64,000 bases of DNA. Origin: Chlorobium sp. Lineage in GTDB: Bacteria > Bacteroidota > Chlorobiia > Chlorobiales > Chlorobiaceae. The position numbers and the translations under genes are program-made. The stretch covers positions 1 through 64,000 of the forward strand of contig JANQHQ010000020.1 in the NCBI GenBank assembly GCA_028282595.1, given 5' to 3'. Positions 52,677-62,618 of the stretch are shown piece after piece; the first letter of the stretch is position 1; each line of letters begins with the position of its first letter. Under the pieces are notes generated by a model. It was not told the DNA's origin. It saw only the letters and a list, made by a program, of their open reading frames with translations, and made no database searches.

Positions 52677-52840
52677 TTCAGTATAGCGAGAACACGGCTC
52701 ATATCCCGCCCTCCCGTGTTACACTTCTGCAAACTGACGGGGCTCCCGGACGGAAATCCGAACGAAACCGGACCTGCTGGACTCACCCGTTTTTCGTAAC
52801 TTGCCATCCGAAAAACCGTTCGTCCGGCAACCTGCAGAAC

Positions 52841-53821
52841 ATGTCGCTCATGGTGAACCCCGCACTATTCCGCATTGCAGTCCTCTCGCTTTTTCTTGCG
52901 GCGGCCTGCGGGGTTCTCTTACATGGGTCCCTCCATGCGGCCGACAACCGGTCCCCGACAAAGAGTGTTCCCGCAACACAACCTTTGCGCCTCGTCCCTT
53001 CCGGAAAGGTCCATCCGGCAGCCGGAACCGAAATTTCCGGCCTGGCGAAAAGTCCATCCGGACGGAGCATCTATTGGGCAGTAAACGATTCGGGCAACCC
53101 CCCGGAGCTCATACCGATAAACGTCCGAGGCGAAATCCTTTCGAACTCCGGACGGGGCATCAGGGTCCCCCTGGCGGTCAATATCGACTGGGAGTCCCTC
53201 GCCGCCGACGATTCGGGCCGTCTCTACATTTTCGACGTCGGTAACAATTTCAGTCGCAGGAAGGTGCTCCAGGTCTACATCGTGGAGGAACCCGGAACGG
53301 CGGCTGCAATAACGACCCGCCCGCGGGTACTGCAGATTCGCTACCCGGAAAGCAACCGTGCGCAGAAGCTGATTCACGACTGCGAAGCCGCATTCGTTTT
53401 CAACGGCGCACTCTACTTCCTGAGCAAACGACTGAGCGATGCGACCACGGTACTCTACAGCCTCGACGCTCCGAATCCCGGAAAGGTCAACACGCTCACT
53501 CCCAGGGACAGCTTTCCTGTCGGCGGCTACGTGACGGGAGCGGACATATCGCCGGACGGGCGCGTTCTGGCCGTTTTGACCTACAGAACCCTGTGGCTGT
53601 TTTACGATTTCACGGACGACGATTTTTTCGGAGGGGAGAGCAAAGCGATACCCCTTGAAGGGGGCGGGCAGATCGAATCGATCGCGTTTACCGGAAACCG
53701 TAGCGTGATGCTGGTCAATGAAACACGCAACGAAGTGTTTTCGATCGATTTCGATCTGCCGACGGACAGGTCAGCCCGGGGGCCGGTCATTTCTCCTCGT
53801 CGGCAAGCAGCTTATCGATGA
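52841..53821 (+). CDS. Secreted SdiA-regulated-like protein
   Basis: The 326-aa product has a signal peptide (RIAVLSLFLAAACGVLLHGSLHAA). Propeller-like strands follow: TEISGLAKSPSG, IDWESLAADDSG, DVGNNFSRRKVLQVYIVEE, EAAFVFNGALYFLSKRL and IESIAFTGNRSVMLVNETR. It is similar in organisation to 48088-49008, and both contain the acidic ES/EG-(I/L) strands. Function is unknown. The 3' end overlaps convergently with the next gene by 35 nt. Confidence 0.75.
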   Translation: MSLMVNPALFRIAVLSLFLAAACGVLLHGSLHAADNRSPTKSVPATQPLRLVPSGKVHPAAGTEISGLAKSPSGRSIYWAVNDSGNPPELIPINVRGEILSNSGRGIRVPLAVNIDWESLAADDSGRLYIFDVGNNFSRRKVLQVYIVEEPGTAAAITTRPRVLQIRYPESNRAQKLIHDCEAAFVFNGALYFLSKRLSDATTVLYSLDAPNPGKVNTLTPRDSFPVGGYVTGADISPDGRVLAVLTYRTLWLFYDFTDDDFFGGESKAIPLEGGGQIESIAFTGNRSVMLVNETRNEVFSIDFDLPTDRSARGPVISPRRQAAYR

Positions 53822-54005
53822 TCTCGATCCCCTTTTCGAAAACCAGTATGTCTTCATGAAGCGCGTCGAGAATATCGTCGATCCTCTGACGCTTGCCGTC
53901 CTTCAGGGCGGTCCGGGAATTCTTGTCGGCTCTCAGCACCCCGACGGTTCTCTGCAAAACCGCCAGTTCGCATTTGAGCTTTTTCACGTTATTCTCAAGC
54001 ACCAT
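53787..54005 (-). CDS. Small coiled-coil protein
   Basis: The 72-aa product is a heptad-rich helix (VLENNVKKLKCELAVLQRT and RIDDILDALHEDILVFEKG) with a charged end. A very good GAGGAGG ribosome site precedes the ATG at 54005, which favours this start over 54038. Its 3' end overlaps the end of the 52841 gene on the opposite strand. No function is assigned. Confidence 0.65.
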   Translation of the reverse strand: MVLENNVKKLKCELAVLQRTVGVLRADKNSRTALKDGKRQRIDDILDALHEDILVFEKGIEIIDKLLADEEK

Positions 54006-54344
54006 GAGTTCCTCCTCTTTTCTGGATTGCCGATACACGTCACTGATTTACGTGCAAATTGCATACCAACCCTCCCGGAAGAAGAACAAGGAGGAAAAAG
54101 AGGTGCTGGCGGGAAAGAAAAATGAGACGCCGTTCCCCATCGACGGACACCTGTAGCGAAACCGCACACTCTCCGAACACCGAAGATACGGCTCACCCCC
54201 GATCCCTCCCGAAACCCGTTCGCGCCTGCGCGGGTTGTTTCGCTATCGGCAGTGTCATATATTTATTTATAATGATATCCTGCGGAGTATTCCGTCCGCA
54301 TGGAGTGCAATGTATGTAACAACACGATTATCCTCCCCCTCCCC
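54006..54344 (+). promoter_or_regulatory. Intergenic region with a candidate -10 box for the sigma-54 activator gene
   Basis: The 339-bp gap holds TATAAT at 54268-54273 in an AT-rich patch, about 75 bp before the ATG at 54345. No convincing -35 hexamer could be placed at 16-18 bp. AACCCG/CGGGTT with a weak T run at 54213-54236 could end leftward-derived transcripts. No gene was found here. Confidence 0.35.
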
Positions 54345-55826
54345 ATGGATAAGAAACGTGAAAAGCAGAACGTCCTGATAGCGGATGACAGCGCCGTGAT
54401 GAGAACGCTCATCAGCCACGTCATCAAAAAACAGGGCTTCAACGTTCTTGCGGCGCCTGACGGCGACGCCTGCATTCATATGCTCAACTCGGAAAAGATC
54501 GACCTGCTGCTGCTCGACATCAACATGCCCGGCAAAGACGGTATGGAAGTGCTTTCCTATCTCAACGCCAACGATATCGCGCTTCCGGTCATCATGATCA
54601 CGGCATCGGACGATATCAGCCAGGCGGTCAAATGCATCAAGATGGGAGCCTATGAATACCTCACCAAGCCGGTGGACAACGACCGGCTTGAAATAACGGT
54701 AAAAAACGCCCTTTCGGAATCGAGTCTGAAAAAACGGGTGGAGCTGCTTGAGAAGGAGCTGAAGCAGAAGGATATCTTCCGCCGCATTTTCGGCGAAAGC
54801 CCGTCGGTCAAACAGTGCATCGAACAGGCGATGCAGGTCATGGAGACCGACGTCAACGTCCTTCTCATCGGCGAAAGCGGCACGGGCAAGGAGCTCTTCG
54901 CCCAGGCTATCCACGAAGGCAGCCGGAGGAAAAACGGACCTTTCGTGACCATCAACTGCGCCGCCATCACCAACGAGCTCTCCGACAGCCTGCTTTTCGG
55001 ACACGTCAAGGGTTCATTTACCGGCGCCAACAGCGACCATACCGGCTTTTTCGAGCAGGCCGACGGAGGCACCATCTTTCTCGACGAGATCGGGGACATG
55101 AGCCTCGAGATCCAGGCCAAGGTACTGCGCGTGCTCCAGGAGAAGAAAATCCGGCGTGTCGGGGAAAAAAAGGAGAGGGCTGTCGATTTCAGGGTTGTTT
55201 CGGCAACGCACAAGGACTTTTCAAACGCCATCCGCACGGGAAAATTCCGCGCCGACCTCTACTACCGGCTCGAGGAGTACCCACTCTACATTCCCCCGCT
55301 CCGGGAGCGCAGGGAGGACATCGCCCTCCTGGCGAACCACTTTCTCGAAAGTTTCTGCACGGCAAACAACATAGAGCCGCTTGCGTTCAGTCCGCAGATC
55401 CTGCAGAAACTCAAGGAGTACGACTGGCCGGGAAACATCCGCGAGCTTCAGAACATGGTCAGAAGGGCTGCAATCAACCGGGAAGGCGACGAAATCGTCA
55501 GCCTGCCGAGATTCTTCCACGGGGGCCCGTCCGGCGAATCTCCGTTGAGGGAAACTCCGGAACACGAGAGTATTCCGGCGCCGGAACCACCGCCCTCCAC
55601 AATCCCTTCCGGCGAACCTGCGCGCGGGAATAACGAGGCCGACTCGAAGGAGTTCCTGCTGAAAAACGCCGAACTGCAGGCGATCAGGAAAGCTTACGAG
55701 GTGACCGGAGGCAACCAGACGCGGGCGGCGAAAATGCTGGGCATCAGCCGCTCCTCGCTGTACAGAAAACTCAAGAAGTACGGCATAGAAAAAAGCCTGT
55801 CTCTGTCGGTACCGGACGGATTCTGA
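54345..55826 (+). CDS. Sigma-54-dependent response regulator (NtrC family)
   Basis: The 493-aa protein has a receiver domain (about 1-125, phospho-acceptor Asp in LLLLDINMPGKDG near residue 58) and a sigma-54 AAA+ domain with Walker A GESGTGKE (about 177). The sigma-54 loop reads GSFTGA (about 223) instead of the commoner GAFTGA. It ends in a Fis-type helix-turn-helix (TRAAKMLGISRSSLYRKLKKYGI) after a Pro-rich linker. It activates sigma-54 promoters when phosphorylated by an unidentified sensor kinase that is not encoded next to it. Start ATG at 54345 (MDKKREK); an in-frame ATG at 54300 is possible. A NUDIX gene follows after 11 bp. Confidence 0.9.
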   Translation: MDKKREKQNVLIADDSAVMRTLISHVIKKQGFNVLAAPDGDACIHMLNSEKIDLLLLDINMPGKDGMEVLSYLNANDIALPVIMITASDDISQAVKCIKMGAYEYLTKPVDNDRLEITVKNALSESSLKKRVELLEKELKQKDIFRRIFGESPSVKQCIEQAMQVMETDVNVLLIGESGTGKELFAQAIHEGSRRKNGPFVTINCAAITNELSDSLLFGHVKGSFTGANSDHTGFFEQADGGTIFLDEIGDMSLEIQAKVLRVLQEKKIRRVGEKKERAVDFRVVSATHKDFSNAIRTGKFRADLYYRLEEYPLYIPPLRERREDIALLANHFLESFCTANNIEPLAFSPQILQKLKEYDWPGNIRELQNMVRRAAINREGDEIVSLPRFFHGGPSGESPLRETPEHESIPAPEPPPSTIPSGEPARGNNEADSKEFLLKNAELQAIRKAYEVTGGNQTRAAKMLGISRSSLYRKLKKYGIEKSLSLSVPDGF

Positions 55827-55837
55827 AACGCCTGCCG

Positions 55838-56236
55838 ATGAAACACAGGGGCGCGAGCATCATTTTTTCCGATACCGACGGGCGGGTACTGCTGCTCCTG
55901 AGGGACGATCTCCCCCACATACCCTACCCCAACATGTGGGATCTTCCCGGAGGACATATCGAACCGGACGAAACTCCCCTGGAATGCATCCGGAGGGAGA
56001 TGATGGAGGAGCTTGGCGTGGATATCGGGACGCCCGGGCTCGCCGCCATCTACGCATTCAGGGACCGCTACGAATACGTCTTCACCGCACGCGCAACGTT
56101 CACGATCTCCGATATAGACCTCCGGGAAGGACAGATGCTCCGGTGGTTCACGAAGCAGCAGGCCGCGGAAACCGAACTCGCATACGGATTCAACCGGGTT
56201 CTTTCGGATTACTTCGGCAAAAAGGCCGGCCGCTGA
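55838..56236 (+). CDS. NUDIX hydrolase
   Basis: The 132-aa protein carries the full NUDIX box, GHIEPDETPLECIRREMMEELG, split here as GGHIEPDET and REMMEELG, which binds the metal for cleaving nucleoside-diphosphate-linked substrates. The length is typical of single-domain members (MutT- or ADP-ribose-like). The substrate cannot be assigned. It is convergent with trxB, 12 bp apart, and lies just downstream of the sigma-54 activator. Confidence 0.88.
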   Translation: MKHRGASIIFSDTDGRVLLLLRDDLPHIPYPNMWDLPGGHIEPDETPLECIRREMMEELGVDIGTPGLAAIYAFRDRYEYVFTARATFTISDIDLREGQMLRWFTKQQAAETELAYGFNRVLSDYFGKKAGR

Positions 56237-56248
56237 CCGACCGGGGGC

Positions 56249-57184
56249 TCAACGGATGGACTCGATATAGCGCTCGGCGTCAAGCGCCGCCATGCAGCCG
56301 CTGCCCGCAGCCGTAACCGCCTGGCGGTAGGTGTAATCCTGCACGTCTCCGCAGGCGAAGACGCCCTGGACGCTTGTCTCGGTCGACTTTCCGGCCGTTT
56401 CGATGTAACCGTATTCGTCGATATCGAGCTGGCCTTCGAATATGTCGGCGTTCGGCCGGTGGCCTATGGCGACGAAGACGCCGTCGCAGGCGCGCTCCCT
56501 GGTCTCGCCGGTTTTGAGGTCCCTCAGCCGCACTCCGGTGACTTTCTCTCCGTCGCCGAGGATCTCCTCTACGACACAGTTCAGTTCGAGAGAGATTTTC
56601 GGATTTTTCTCGACTCTGAGGCTCATGATCCTCGAGGCGCGGAACTCTTCTCTCCTGTGGACGACCGTTACCTTCGACGCGTAGCGGGTAAGAAACAGCG
56701 CCTCCTCCATGGCCGTATCTCCGCCGCCGACCACCAGGACATCGCTCTCCCTGAAGAAAAAGCCGTCACAGGTGGCGCACGCCGACACTCCCCTGCCGCG
56801 GTACCGTTCTTCGGAATCCAGCCCGAGCCATTTGGCATTCGCACCGGTGGCGATGATGAGGGTCCTTGTGAGGATATCCTTTCCGTTTTCCAGGGATACA
56901 GAGAAGGGCTGACGGGAAAGATCGACCTCCCTGGCGTTGCCGAACACGAACTCCGCGCCGAACCTGACGGCCTGTTCGCGGAAACGGTCCATCATTTCCG
57001 GACCGCTTACCCCCTCGGAAAAGCCCGGATAGTTTTCAATTTCGGACGTTATCATCAACTGCCCTCCCGGCTGGGCACCGTCGATGACCAGCGGACGCAT
57101 AGTGGCCCTCGCGGTATAAATCGCCGCTGTCAGTCCGGCGGGGCCGGTGCCCATAATGACCACGTCACGAATCCCGTTTTCCAT
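56249..57184 (-). CDS. trxB: Thioredoxin reductase TrxB
   Basis: The 311-aa flavoprotein reduces thioredoxin with NADPH. It has the FAD motif MGTGPAGLTAA (about 11-21), the redox pair CATC (about 136-139), the NADPH motif VVGGGDTAMEEAL (about 151-163) and the C-terminal ACGDVQDYTYRQAVTAAGSGCMAA. Start ATG at 57184 (MENGIRDVV). The partner thioredoxin gene lies upstream on the same strand, about 160 bp away with a hairpin between. Confidence 0.97.
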   Translation of the reverse strand: MENGIRDVVIMGTGPAGLTAAIYTARATMRPLVIDGAQPGGQLMITSEIENYPGFSEGVSGPEMMDRFREQAVRFGAEFVFGNAREVDLSRQPFSVSLENGKDILTRTLIIATGANAKWLGLDSEERYRGRGVSACATCDGFFFRESDVLVVGGGDTAMEEALFLTRYASKVTVVHRREEFRASRIMSLRVEKNPKISLELNCVVEEILGDGEKVTGVRLRDLKTGETRERACDGVFVAIGHRPNADIFEGQLDIDEYGYIETAGKSTETSVQGVFACGDVQDYTYRQAVTAAGSGCMAALDAERYIESIR

Positions 57185-57256
57185 ATCCTTCTGTATCTGT
57201 TTATATTTTATAACGTTGCCGATAACCCCCGGGATCCGCGTCCCGGACCGGTAAAA

Positions 57257-57292
57257 GGAATTCCCCGCCTGCCGGACAAGCGGCGGGCGGGG
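57257..57292 (-). terminator. Strong hairpin downstream of trxA, probable terminator
   Basis: CCCCGCCTGCCG and CGGCGGGCGGGG form a 12-bp stem with one G:T pair and a 6-nt loop, followed on the minus strand by AATTCCTTTT. The T run is interrupted, so termination may be partial, and trxB would need its own promoter or read-through. Confidence 0.6.
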
Positions 57293-57345
57293 AGAATGAT
57301 TCGGTCCTGAAACCGGGGAGCAGAGGCCTCTGCCCTGACGACCTG

Positions 57346-57675
57346 TCAGGCAAGCTGGGCGTCGATTTTCTCGGCGATCATGTTTTTCGGCAAGGCGCCG
57401 ACCATCTGGTCGACAACTTCGCCGTTCTTGAAAACGAGCATGGTCGGAATGCTTCTGATACCGTATTCCGCGGCAGTATTGGGGTTTTCGTCCACATTGA
57501 GTTTGGCGATGACGGCTTTGCCTTCGTAATCTGCGGCAAGCTGCTCGATAACCGGGCCGAGCATCTGGCATGGACCGCACCATGCCGCCCAGAAATCGAC
57601 AAGAGCGACCTTGTCCGAATCGATGATTTCCGACTTGAAGTTCTGATCGGTCGCGTTCAGGTATGTTCCACTCAT
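57346..57675 (-). CDS. trxA: Thioredoxin TrxA
   Basis: The 109-aa protein has the active site AWCGPC (Cys33, Cys36), the cis-Pro segment SIPTMLVFKNG, and the normal thioredoxin length. It is the cytosolic disulfide reductant kept reduced by TrxB (encoded just downstream). Start ATG at 57675, followed upstream by 118 bp to the dnaE stop. Confidence 0.97.
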   Translation of the reverse strand: MSGTYLNATDQNFKSEIIDSDKVALVDFWAAWCGPCQMLGPVIEQLAADYEGKAVIAKLNVDENPNTAAEYGIRSIPTMLVFKNGEVVDQMVGALPKNMIAEKIDAQLA

Positions 57676-57793
57676 TGTTTTGCGCGTCTTGGGTTATTGG
57701 TAGTTAAGGTTGTGTGGCAATGTATGACTCTATAATGATACAACCAGCCAGTGATGAAAGTAACAAAAAAAACCTATTAATACCATCCGGACA

Positions 57794-60700
57794 CTACCCG
57801 GAGATGCTCACTTTGTCCGGGCCGAGAATCTTTTCGAGCTTCGCGAGCACCTCCTCGCCGGCCTCTATCGTAGCTGTACGGGCGAACACCCGCAGAGCTT
57901 CCATATTCCCGGCACTCTGCACCTTGACATCGAAATCGACAGCGGTTCCTCCGCGGTGCTCCTCGAAAACCTTTTTGACCTCCAGAAGCCGTTCGAGTTC
58001 GCCGGGTTCGTCCGCGTCGATCTTCAGGATCACCCTGTCGATACAGTTTTCACGCACCTGTCTGACAGGAACGACCTCCCTGACGAGAAGCTTCAGCATC
58101 CCTCCGCTGACCTCGGCCTCGACGGTCATCATCAGGACCTCTTCCGGCTTGAGAAGATGGCGAAACTGTTCGTAGACGCTGGCGAAGACGGTGAAATCGG
58201 CTTTCCCGGTGAAATCCTCGATAACACCGAACAGCATCTGCTTCCCCTTGCGATCCTGATGGTGCTTGATTGCAACCACGACCCCGATCACCTTGTACTG
58301 CCGCAGGGGCTGCACCTCCCTCGTGTCGAGCGGCAGGTTCACGAACGCCTCCCAGTCACGGCGATAGCGCTCCAGCGGATGGGTGCTCATGTAAAAGCCG
58401 ACAAGCTTTTTCTCGGCCTGGAGCTTTTCCGATTCGGACATCTGCTGCGGCGCGGAATCCATATCGGGATAGAGCGTGTCCTGCAACGCCCCGCTCGACT
58501 CGTCGCTGAAAAAACCGCACTGGCCGATCGTGACCGACTTGTTCTGCATCTGGCCGAACCTTATGGCCTTGTCGATATTCGTCAGCAGTTTCGCTCTGTC
58601 GCCGTCGAGCTCGTCGAGGGCTCCGGCCAGGATCAGACATTCGAGCGTCTTGCGGTTCATCAGGCGAAGATCGACCGAAGCCGCGAGATCGAACAGGTTC
58701 GCAAACGGCTTCTTTCTCAGATATCGCGCCGAAACGATGGCCCTTGCCGCACCGCCGACCTGCTTGATGGCGCTCAGCCCTATCCTGATAGCCGTCTTTC
58801 CGCCGTCTTCCTCGATGGTAAAGAGGGCGTCGCTTGCGTTGACCGAAGGGGGGCGCACGGCGATGGCGAAACTCTTCGCTTCGTCCGTGAGGTGCTTCAT
58901 CCTGGCGGCATCGCCGATTTCGCTGTTCAGAATCGCCGTCATGAACTCCGCGGGATAGCGGGCCTTCAGGTAGCCCGTCCAGTATGCGAGCACCCCGTAT
59001 GCCGCCGAATGGCTCTTGTTGAAACCGTACCCGGCGAACTCGGCCATGAGATCGAAAATTCTGTTGGCCAGCTTGTCGTGCACACCCTGTTCGACCGCGC
59101 CCTCCACGAAATCAGCCTTGAACTTCTGCATGATCTCCGGCTTCTTTTTCCCCATGGCCTTGCGCAGATTGTCCGCCTTTGCGAGAGAAAACCCTCCCAT
59201 AACCTGGGAGATCTGCATCACCTGCTCCTGATAGACGATAACGCCGTAGGTTTCCCCGAGGATCTCCTCGAGCATGGGATGCATGTAGTCGATCGGCTCG
59301 CGGTTGTGTTTTCTGTCGACAAAAAGATCGACCGCGTTGCGCTTTTCGTCGATCCGCGCATTGAGCGCTCCCGGCCTGTAGAGTGCGCTCATGGCGATGA
59401 TGTCACCGATCTGTGTGGGCTGCAGCTTCGTCATGTAGTTCTGCATGCCCTGCGATTCAAACTGGAAGAGACCGGCCATCTTCCCTTCCTGGAAAATCCT
59501 GAAGGTTTTCTTGTCGTCCATCGGCACGGTTTCGAGATCGATTGACACCCCGTGCCGTTTTTTGATGAGGTGAAGCGTCTCGTCGATGACCGCGAGCGTT
59601 TCGAGGCCGAGATAATCGATCTTGAGCAGTCCGGCGTTCTCGATCCAGTTCTTGTCGAACTGCGTCACAACCTGCTTTTCGTCTCCACCGGAACGCGAGC
59701 CTCCCCGCTCGAGCTCGTCGGTGTTCATTTCGTCGGCGAACTTCCGCTCTTCGGTCTCGATCTTGTTGGAAACATAAAGGGGCACCTGTTCCTCGAGCGG
59801 GCCGTCGGTAATGACCACGGCCCCTGCGTGCATCGAAACGTTCCGGGCGCGGCCCTCGAGAGCCATGGCGTACTCCATGAGACGCCGGTTCTGCGCGGAG
59901 CCCCTAACCTGCTCATCGAGCGCCTTCACCTCGCCGACGGCCTGACGGAGCGTGATGCCGGGCTTGCCCGGCACCAGCTTGGCCAGACGATCGACGACGG
60001 GCAGCGGAACCTCGAGCACCCTTCCCGCGTCGCGGATCGCGGCCTTGGCCCCCAGCGTACCGATCGCTATGACCTTCGCGACGCTCTCCTCACCGTACTT
60101 GTTCACGGTATATTCGAGAACCTTCTGTTTGCCGACCGGAGTGAAGTCGATATCGATATCGGGCATCGACATCCTTTCCGGATTGAGAAAACGTTCGAAG
60201 AGCAGACGGTACCGGAGAGGGTCGATCCTCGTGATCCCCGTCAGGTAGGCCACGATACTCCCGGCCGCCGAACCCCGGCCGGGGCCGACGGAGTAGCCCA
60301 TCCTGCGCGAGGCCGCGATGAGATCGCTGACGATGAGAAAGTAGCAACTGAAACCCATGCTGATAATAACGCCGAGCTCCTTTTCGATCCGCTCCTCGAC
60401 CATTTTCCGCGTAAGTCCCTGCGCTTCCGGATCGGTATATTTCTTCTTGGCCCCCTCGTAGGTCAGGTGTCGCAGGTAGGCGGCTTCGTCCTCGAACCCG
60501 TCGGGCAGGGGAAAGGAAGGAAGCCGCGGGTCCTGGGTATGGAACGCGTATTCGCATTTCCGCGCTATTTCCAGCGTGTTGGAACGTTCGTTGCGGGAAT
60601 CGTCGAAAAGGGCCGCCATCTCCTCCGGGGACTTCAGATAGTTCTCGCTGTTCGGCAGGCTCTGAAGCTGCGGACTCGAAAGCTTCTGCTTTGTCTTGAC

Positions 60701-61360
60701 GGCCACGAGCGCCCGGTAGCGGTCGGCATCCTTTTTTTCGAGATAGTGAACGTTGTTGGTGGCCACGAGATCGATACCGTGCTCCGAAGCGAGCCGCAGG
60801 GTCTCCTGGTTGAGCCTGTCGTCGAAGGATGTGCGGTGGCGCTGCAGTTCCAGATAGAAATCGTCCCCGTAGATATCCCTGTAGCACGCAGCAAAAGAAG
60901 AGGCCTCACGGTAATTGTCGGCGAGCAGAGCCCTTCCGATACGGCCCGCATAGTAGGCCGAGAGGCAGACCAGCCCTTCGCTGTACTCCCCGAGCCATGC
61001 GCTGTCGACATGGGGCATGCCGTTGATGAAACCCTCACGGGCGGCGCGGGAGAGCAGAATACAGAGATTGCGGTAGCCGGTCTCGTTTTTTACGAGCAAG
61101 AGGAGCGAAGGCGATGCGGACGTCCGGCTGTCATGCCACGCATCCTGCTCGAGGAGGTAGATTTCGCTGCCCATGATCAGCCTCACTCCGGCATCCGCCG
61201 CAAGGCTGAACAGCTCCGGCATGTTGAACATCGCCGCGTAGTCGGTCACGGCGACCGAATCCATGCCCAGCCGTGCGCAGGCCGTGAACAGCTCCCGGGG
61301 AAAAACCGGACTGCTTTGCATCGAGTAATGGGTGTGCGTATGCAAATGCACGAAATCCAT
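57794..61360 (-). CDS. dnaE: DNA polymerase III subunit alpha DnaE
   Basis: The replicative polymerase of 1188 aa starts with the PHP domain (FVHLHTHTHYS, residues 3-13). Catalytic Asp are in MPDIDIDFTP (near 398-404), with the GPGRGSAAGS signature of the palm. The C-terminal OB/tau-binding part starts near 1000. DnaE1-type length. Start ATG at 61360 was preferred over 61468, since the upstream residues are Pro/Gly-rich and precede the PHP domain. No strong ribosome site is evident. A glycosyltransferase gene precedes it. Confidence 0.97.
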   Translation of the reverse strand: MDFVHLHTHTHYSMQSSPVFPRELFTACARLGMDSVAVTDYAAMFNMPELFSLAADAGVRLIMGSEIYLLEQDAWHDSRTSASPSLLLLVKNETGYRNLCILLSRAAREGFINGMPHVDSAWLGEYSEGLVCLSAYYAGRIGRALLADNYREASSFAACYRDIYGDDFYLELQRHRTSFDDRLNQETLRLASEHGIDLVATNNVHYLEKKDADRYRALVAVKTKQKLSSPQLQSLPNSENYLKSPEEMAALFDDSRNERSNTLEIARKCEYAFHTQDPRLPSFPLPDGFEDEAAYLRHLTYEGAKKKYTDPEAQGLTRKMVEERIEKELGVIISMGFSCYFLIVSDLIAASRRMGYSVGPGRGSAAGSIVAYLTGITRIDPLRYRLLFERFLNPERMSMPDIDIDFTPVGKQKVLEYTVNKYGEESVAKVIAIGTLGAKAAIRDAGRVLEVPLPVVDRLAKLVPGKPGITLRQAVGEVKALDEQVRGSAQNRRLMEYAMALEGRARNVSMHAGAVVITDGPLEEQVPLYVSNKIETEERKFADEMNTDELERGGSRSGGDEKQVVTQFDKNWIENAGLLKIDYLGLETLAVIDETLHLIKKRHGVSIDLETVPMDDKKTFRIFQEGKMAGLFQFESQGMQNYMTKLQPTQIGDIIAMSALYRPGALNARIDEKRNAVDLFVDRKHNREPIDYMHPMLEEILGETYGVIVYQEQVMQISQVMGGFSLAKADNLRKAMGKKKPEIMQKFKADFVEGAVEQGVHDKLANRIFDLMAEFAGYGFNKSHSAAYGVLAYWTGYLKARYPAEFMTAILNSEIGDAARMKHLTDEAKSFAIAVRPPSVNASDALFTIEEDGGKTAIRIGLSAIKQVGGAARAIVSARYLRKKPFANLFDLAASVDLRLMNRKTLECLILAGALDELDGDRAKLLTNIDKAIRFGQMQNKSVTIGQCGFFSDESSGALQDTLYPDMDSAPQQMSESEKLQAEKKLVGFYMSTHPLERYRRDWEAFVNLPLDTREVQPLRQYKVIGVVVAIKHHQDRKGKQMLFGVIEDFTGKADFTVFASVYEQFRHLLKPEEVLMMTVEAEVSGGMLKLLVREVVPVRQVRENCIDRVILKIDADEPGELERLLEVKKVFEEHRGGTAVDFDVKVQSAGNMEALRVFARTATIEAGEEVLAKLEKILGPDKVSISG

Positions 61361-61544
61361 ATCGCCTGCCTGTCCTGGACACTCTCTTCCGGAACCGTCC
61401 GGTGCGGCCTCCCGGGAGGGGTGCGCAACCGGCCCGGTCGACACGGAACGTGGAGGAATTTCGGTCACGCCGCGTCCGCAACCTTACCGGCCCGGGACGC
61501 GGCATTGCAGTATAACATTTTCGCGCCATTTATCAACCGGAAGG

Positions 61545-62618
61545 TCAAGCTTCGGCGAGTACGCCTGAAGGATTCTCCACGGAACTGCCGAACAGCAGAC
61601 GGTAATAAAGCTTTTCGTACTCGTCGGCCATGCGTTCCTGGCTGAAACGATCCTCGAAATCCCTGCGGCACGCTTCCCTGCTGATGGTGCCGACCGCTCG
61701 AATGGCCTGGGCGAAATCACCGGGAGACGAGCACAGAAACCCCGTTTTGCCGTGCCGGACGATTTCGGGCGCGGACCCGCAGGAGCGGACGATGACCGGC
61801 GTACCGCACGCAAGCGATTCGATCATCACCAGCCCGAAAGGCTCCGGCCAGTCTATGGTGTTGAGCAGTGCCCTGGCGTTTTTCAGAAGCTCCGTCTTCT
61901 CCCTGTCCCCGACTTCCCCCACGTAGTCGATCAGCGGATCGTCGAGCAGCGGGGCGATGCGCTCGGTGAAATAGGCCCGGTCCGAGGGATCGATCTTGGC
62001 GGCGATTTTCAGGGGGATCCTGTGCTCCCTGGCAAGAAAAATCGCCTGGTCGGGCGCTTTTTCCGGAGAAAGCCTTCCGAGATAGAGATAGTAGTCCGAA
62101 GGGGAGTCGTTGTAGGGAAAGCACTCCGGCGGATAGCCATGGTGGATCGTCGCGACCCAGTTGATTTCCGGGACGGGCTTGCGCTGGGAGTCGCTGATCG
62201 AAACGTAGTTGAGCTTCCCGTAAAGGCGAAGCATCGAAATCATGTCCGGCATATCGAGACGGCCGTGCATGGTCAGTACCGAGGGAGCGTCCGAAACGGA
62301 GGCGAACGGGAACGTGAAACAGTCGATGTGGGAATGGACGATGTCGAACGCCCCGTTCATCTCCCTGTAAGCCCTCGCAAGGGCGAGCAGGGATGAAAGG
62401 GGCGTATCCGGCTTCCCTTCCAGGCGCAATCCCCGCGTGACGACAGGGAAGAGCCTGGCCGAAGTGCGGGAATCTCCGGACGCGAAGAGGGTTACATTGT
62501 GACCTCTTGCGACGAGCGCTTCCGTGAGATGGTAGACGACGCGCTCCGTCCCGCCGTACTTCCGGGGGGGAACGCTCTCAATCAGGGGGGCTAACTGGGC
62601 TATTCGCAACGGTTTCAT
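61545..62618 (-). CDS. Family 4 glycosyltransferase
   Basis: The 357-aa protein has a GT-B fold of the GT4 type: PRKYGGTERVVYHLTEALVARGH at the N-terminus, DIVHSHID as the acceptor-side segment, and the C-terminal EPFGLVMIESLACGTPVI with SGS-like CGSAPEIV for nucleotide-sugar binding. The start ATG at 62618 has an AAGGAGAG ribosome site. Its start overlaps the GH65 gene end by 41 bp, so the two are probably co-transcribed and act in the same glucan/glucoside pathway. Confidence 0.88.
   Translation of the reverse strand: MKPLRIAQLAPLIESVPPRKYGGTERVVYHLTEALVARGHNVTLFASGDSRTSARLFPVVTRGLRLEGKPDTPLSSLLALARAYREMNGAFDIVHSHIDCFTFPFASVSDAPSVLTMHGRLDMPDMISMLRLYGKLNYVSISDSQRKPVPEINWVATIHHGYPPECFPYNDSPSDYYLYLGRLSPEKAPDQAIFLAREHRIPLKIAAKIDPSDRAYFTERIAPLLDDPLIDYVGEVGDREKTELLKNARALLNTIDWPEPFGLVMIESLACGTPVIVRSCGSAPEIVRHGKTGFLCSSPGDFAQAIRAVGTISREACRRDFEDRFSQERMADEYEKLYYRLLFGSSVENPSGVLAEA

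Noticed and set aside
57956..61645. Plus-strand frames of 529 and 697 codons across dnaE
   Set aside because: Antisense to dnaE; no motif, no ribosome site.
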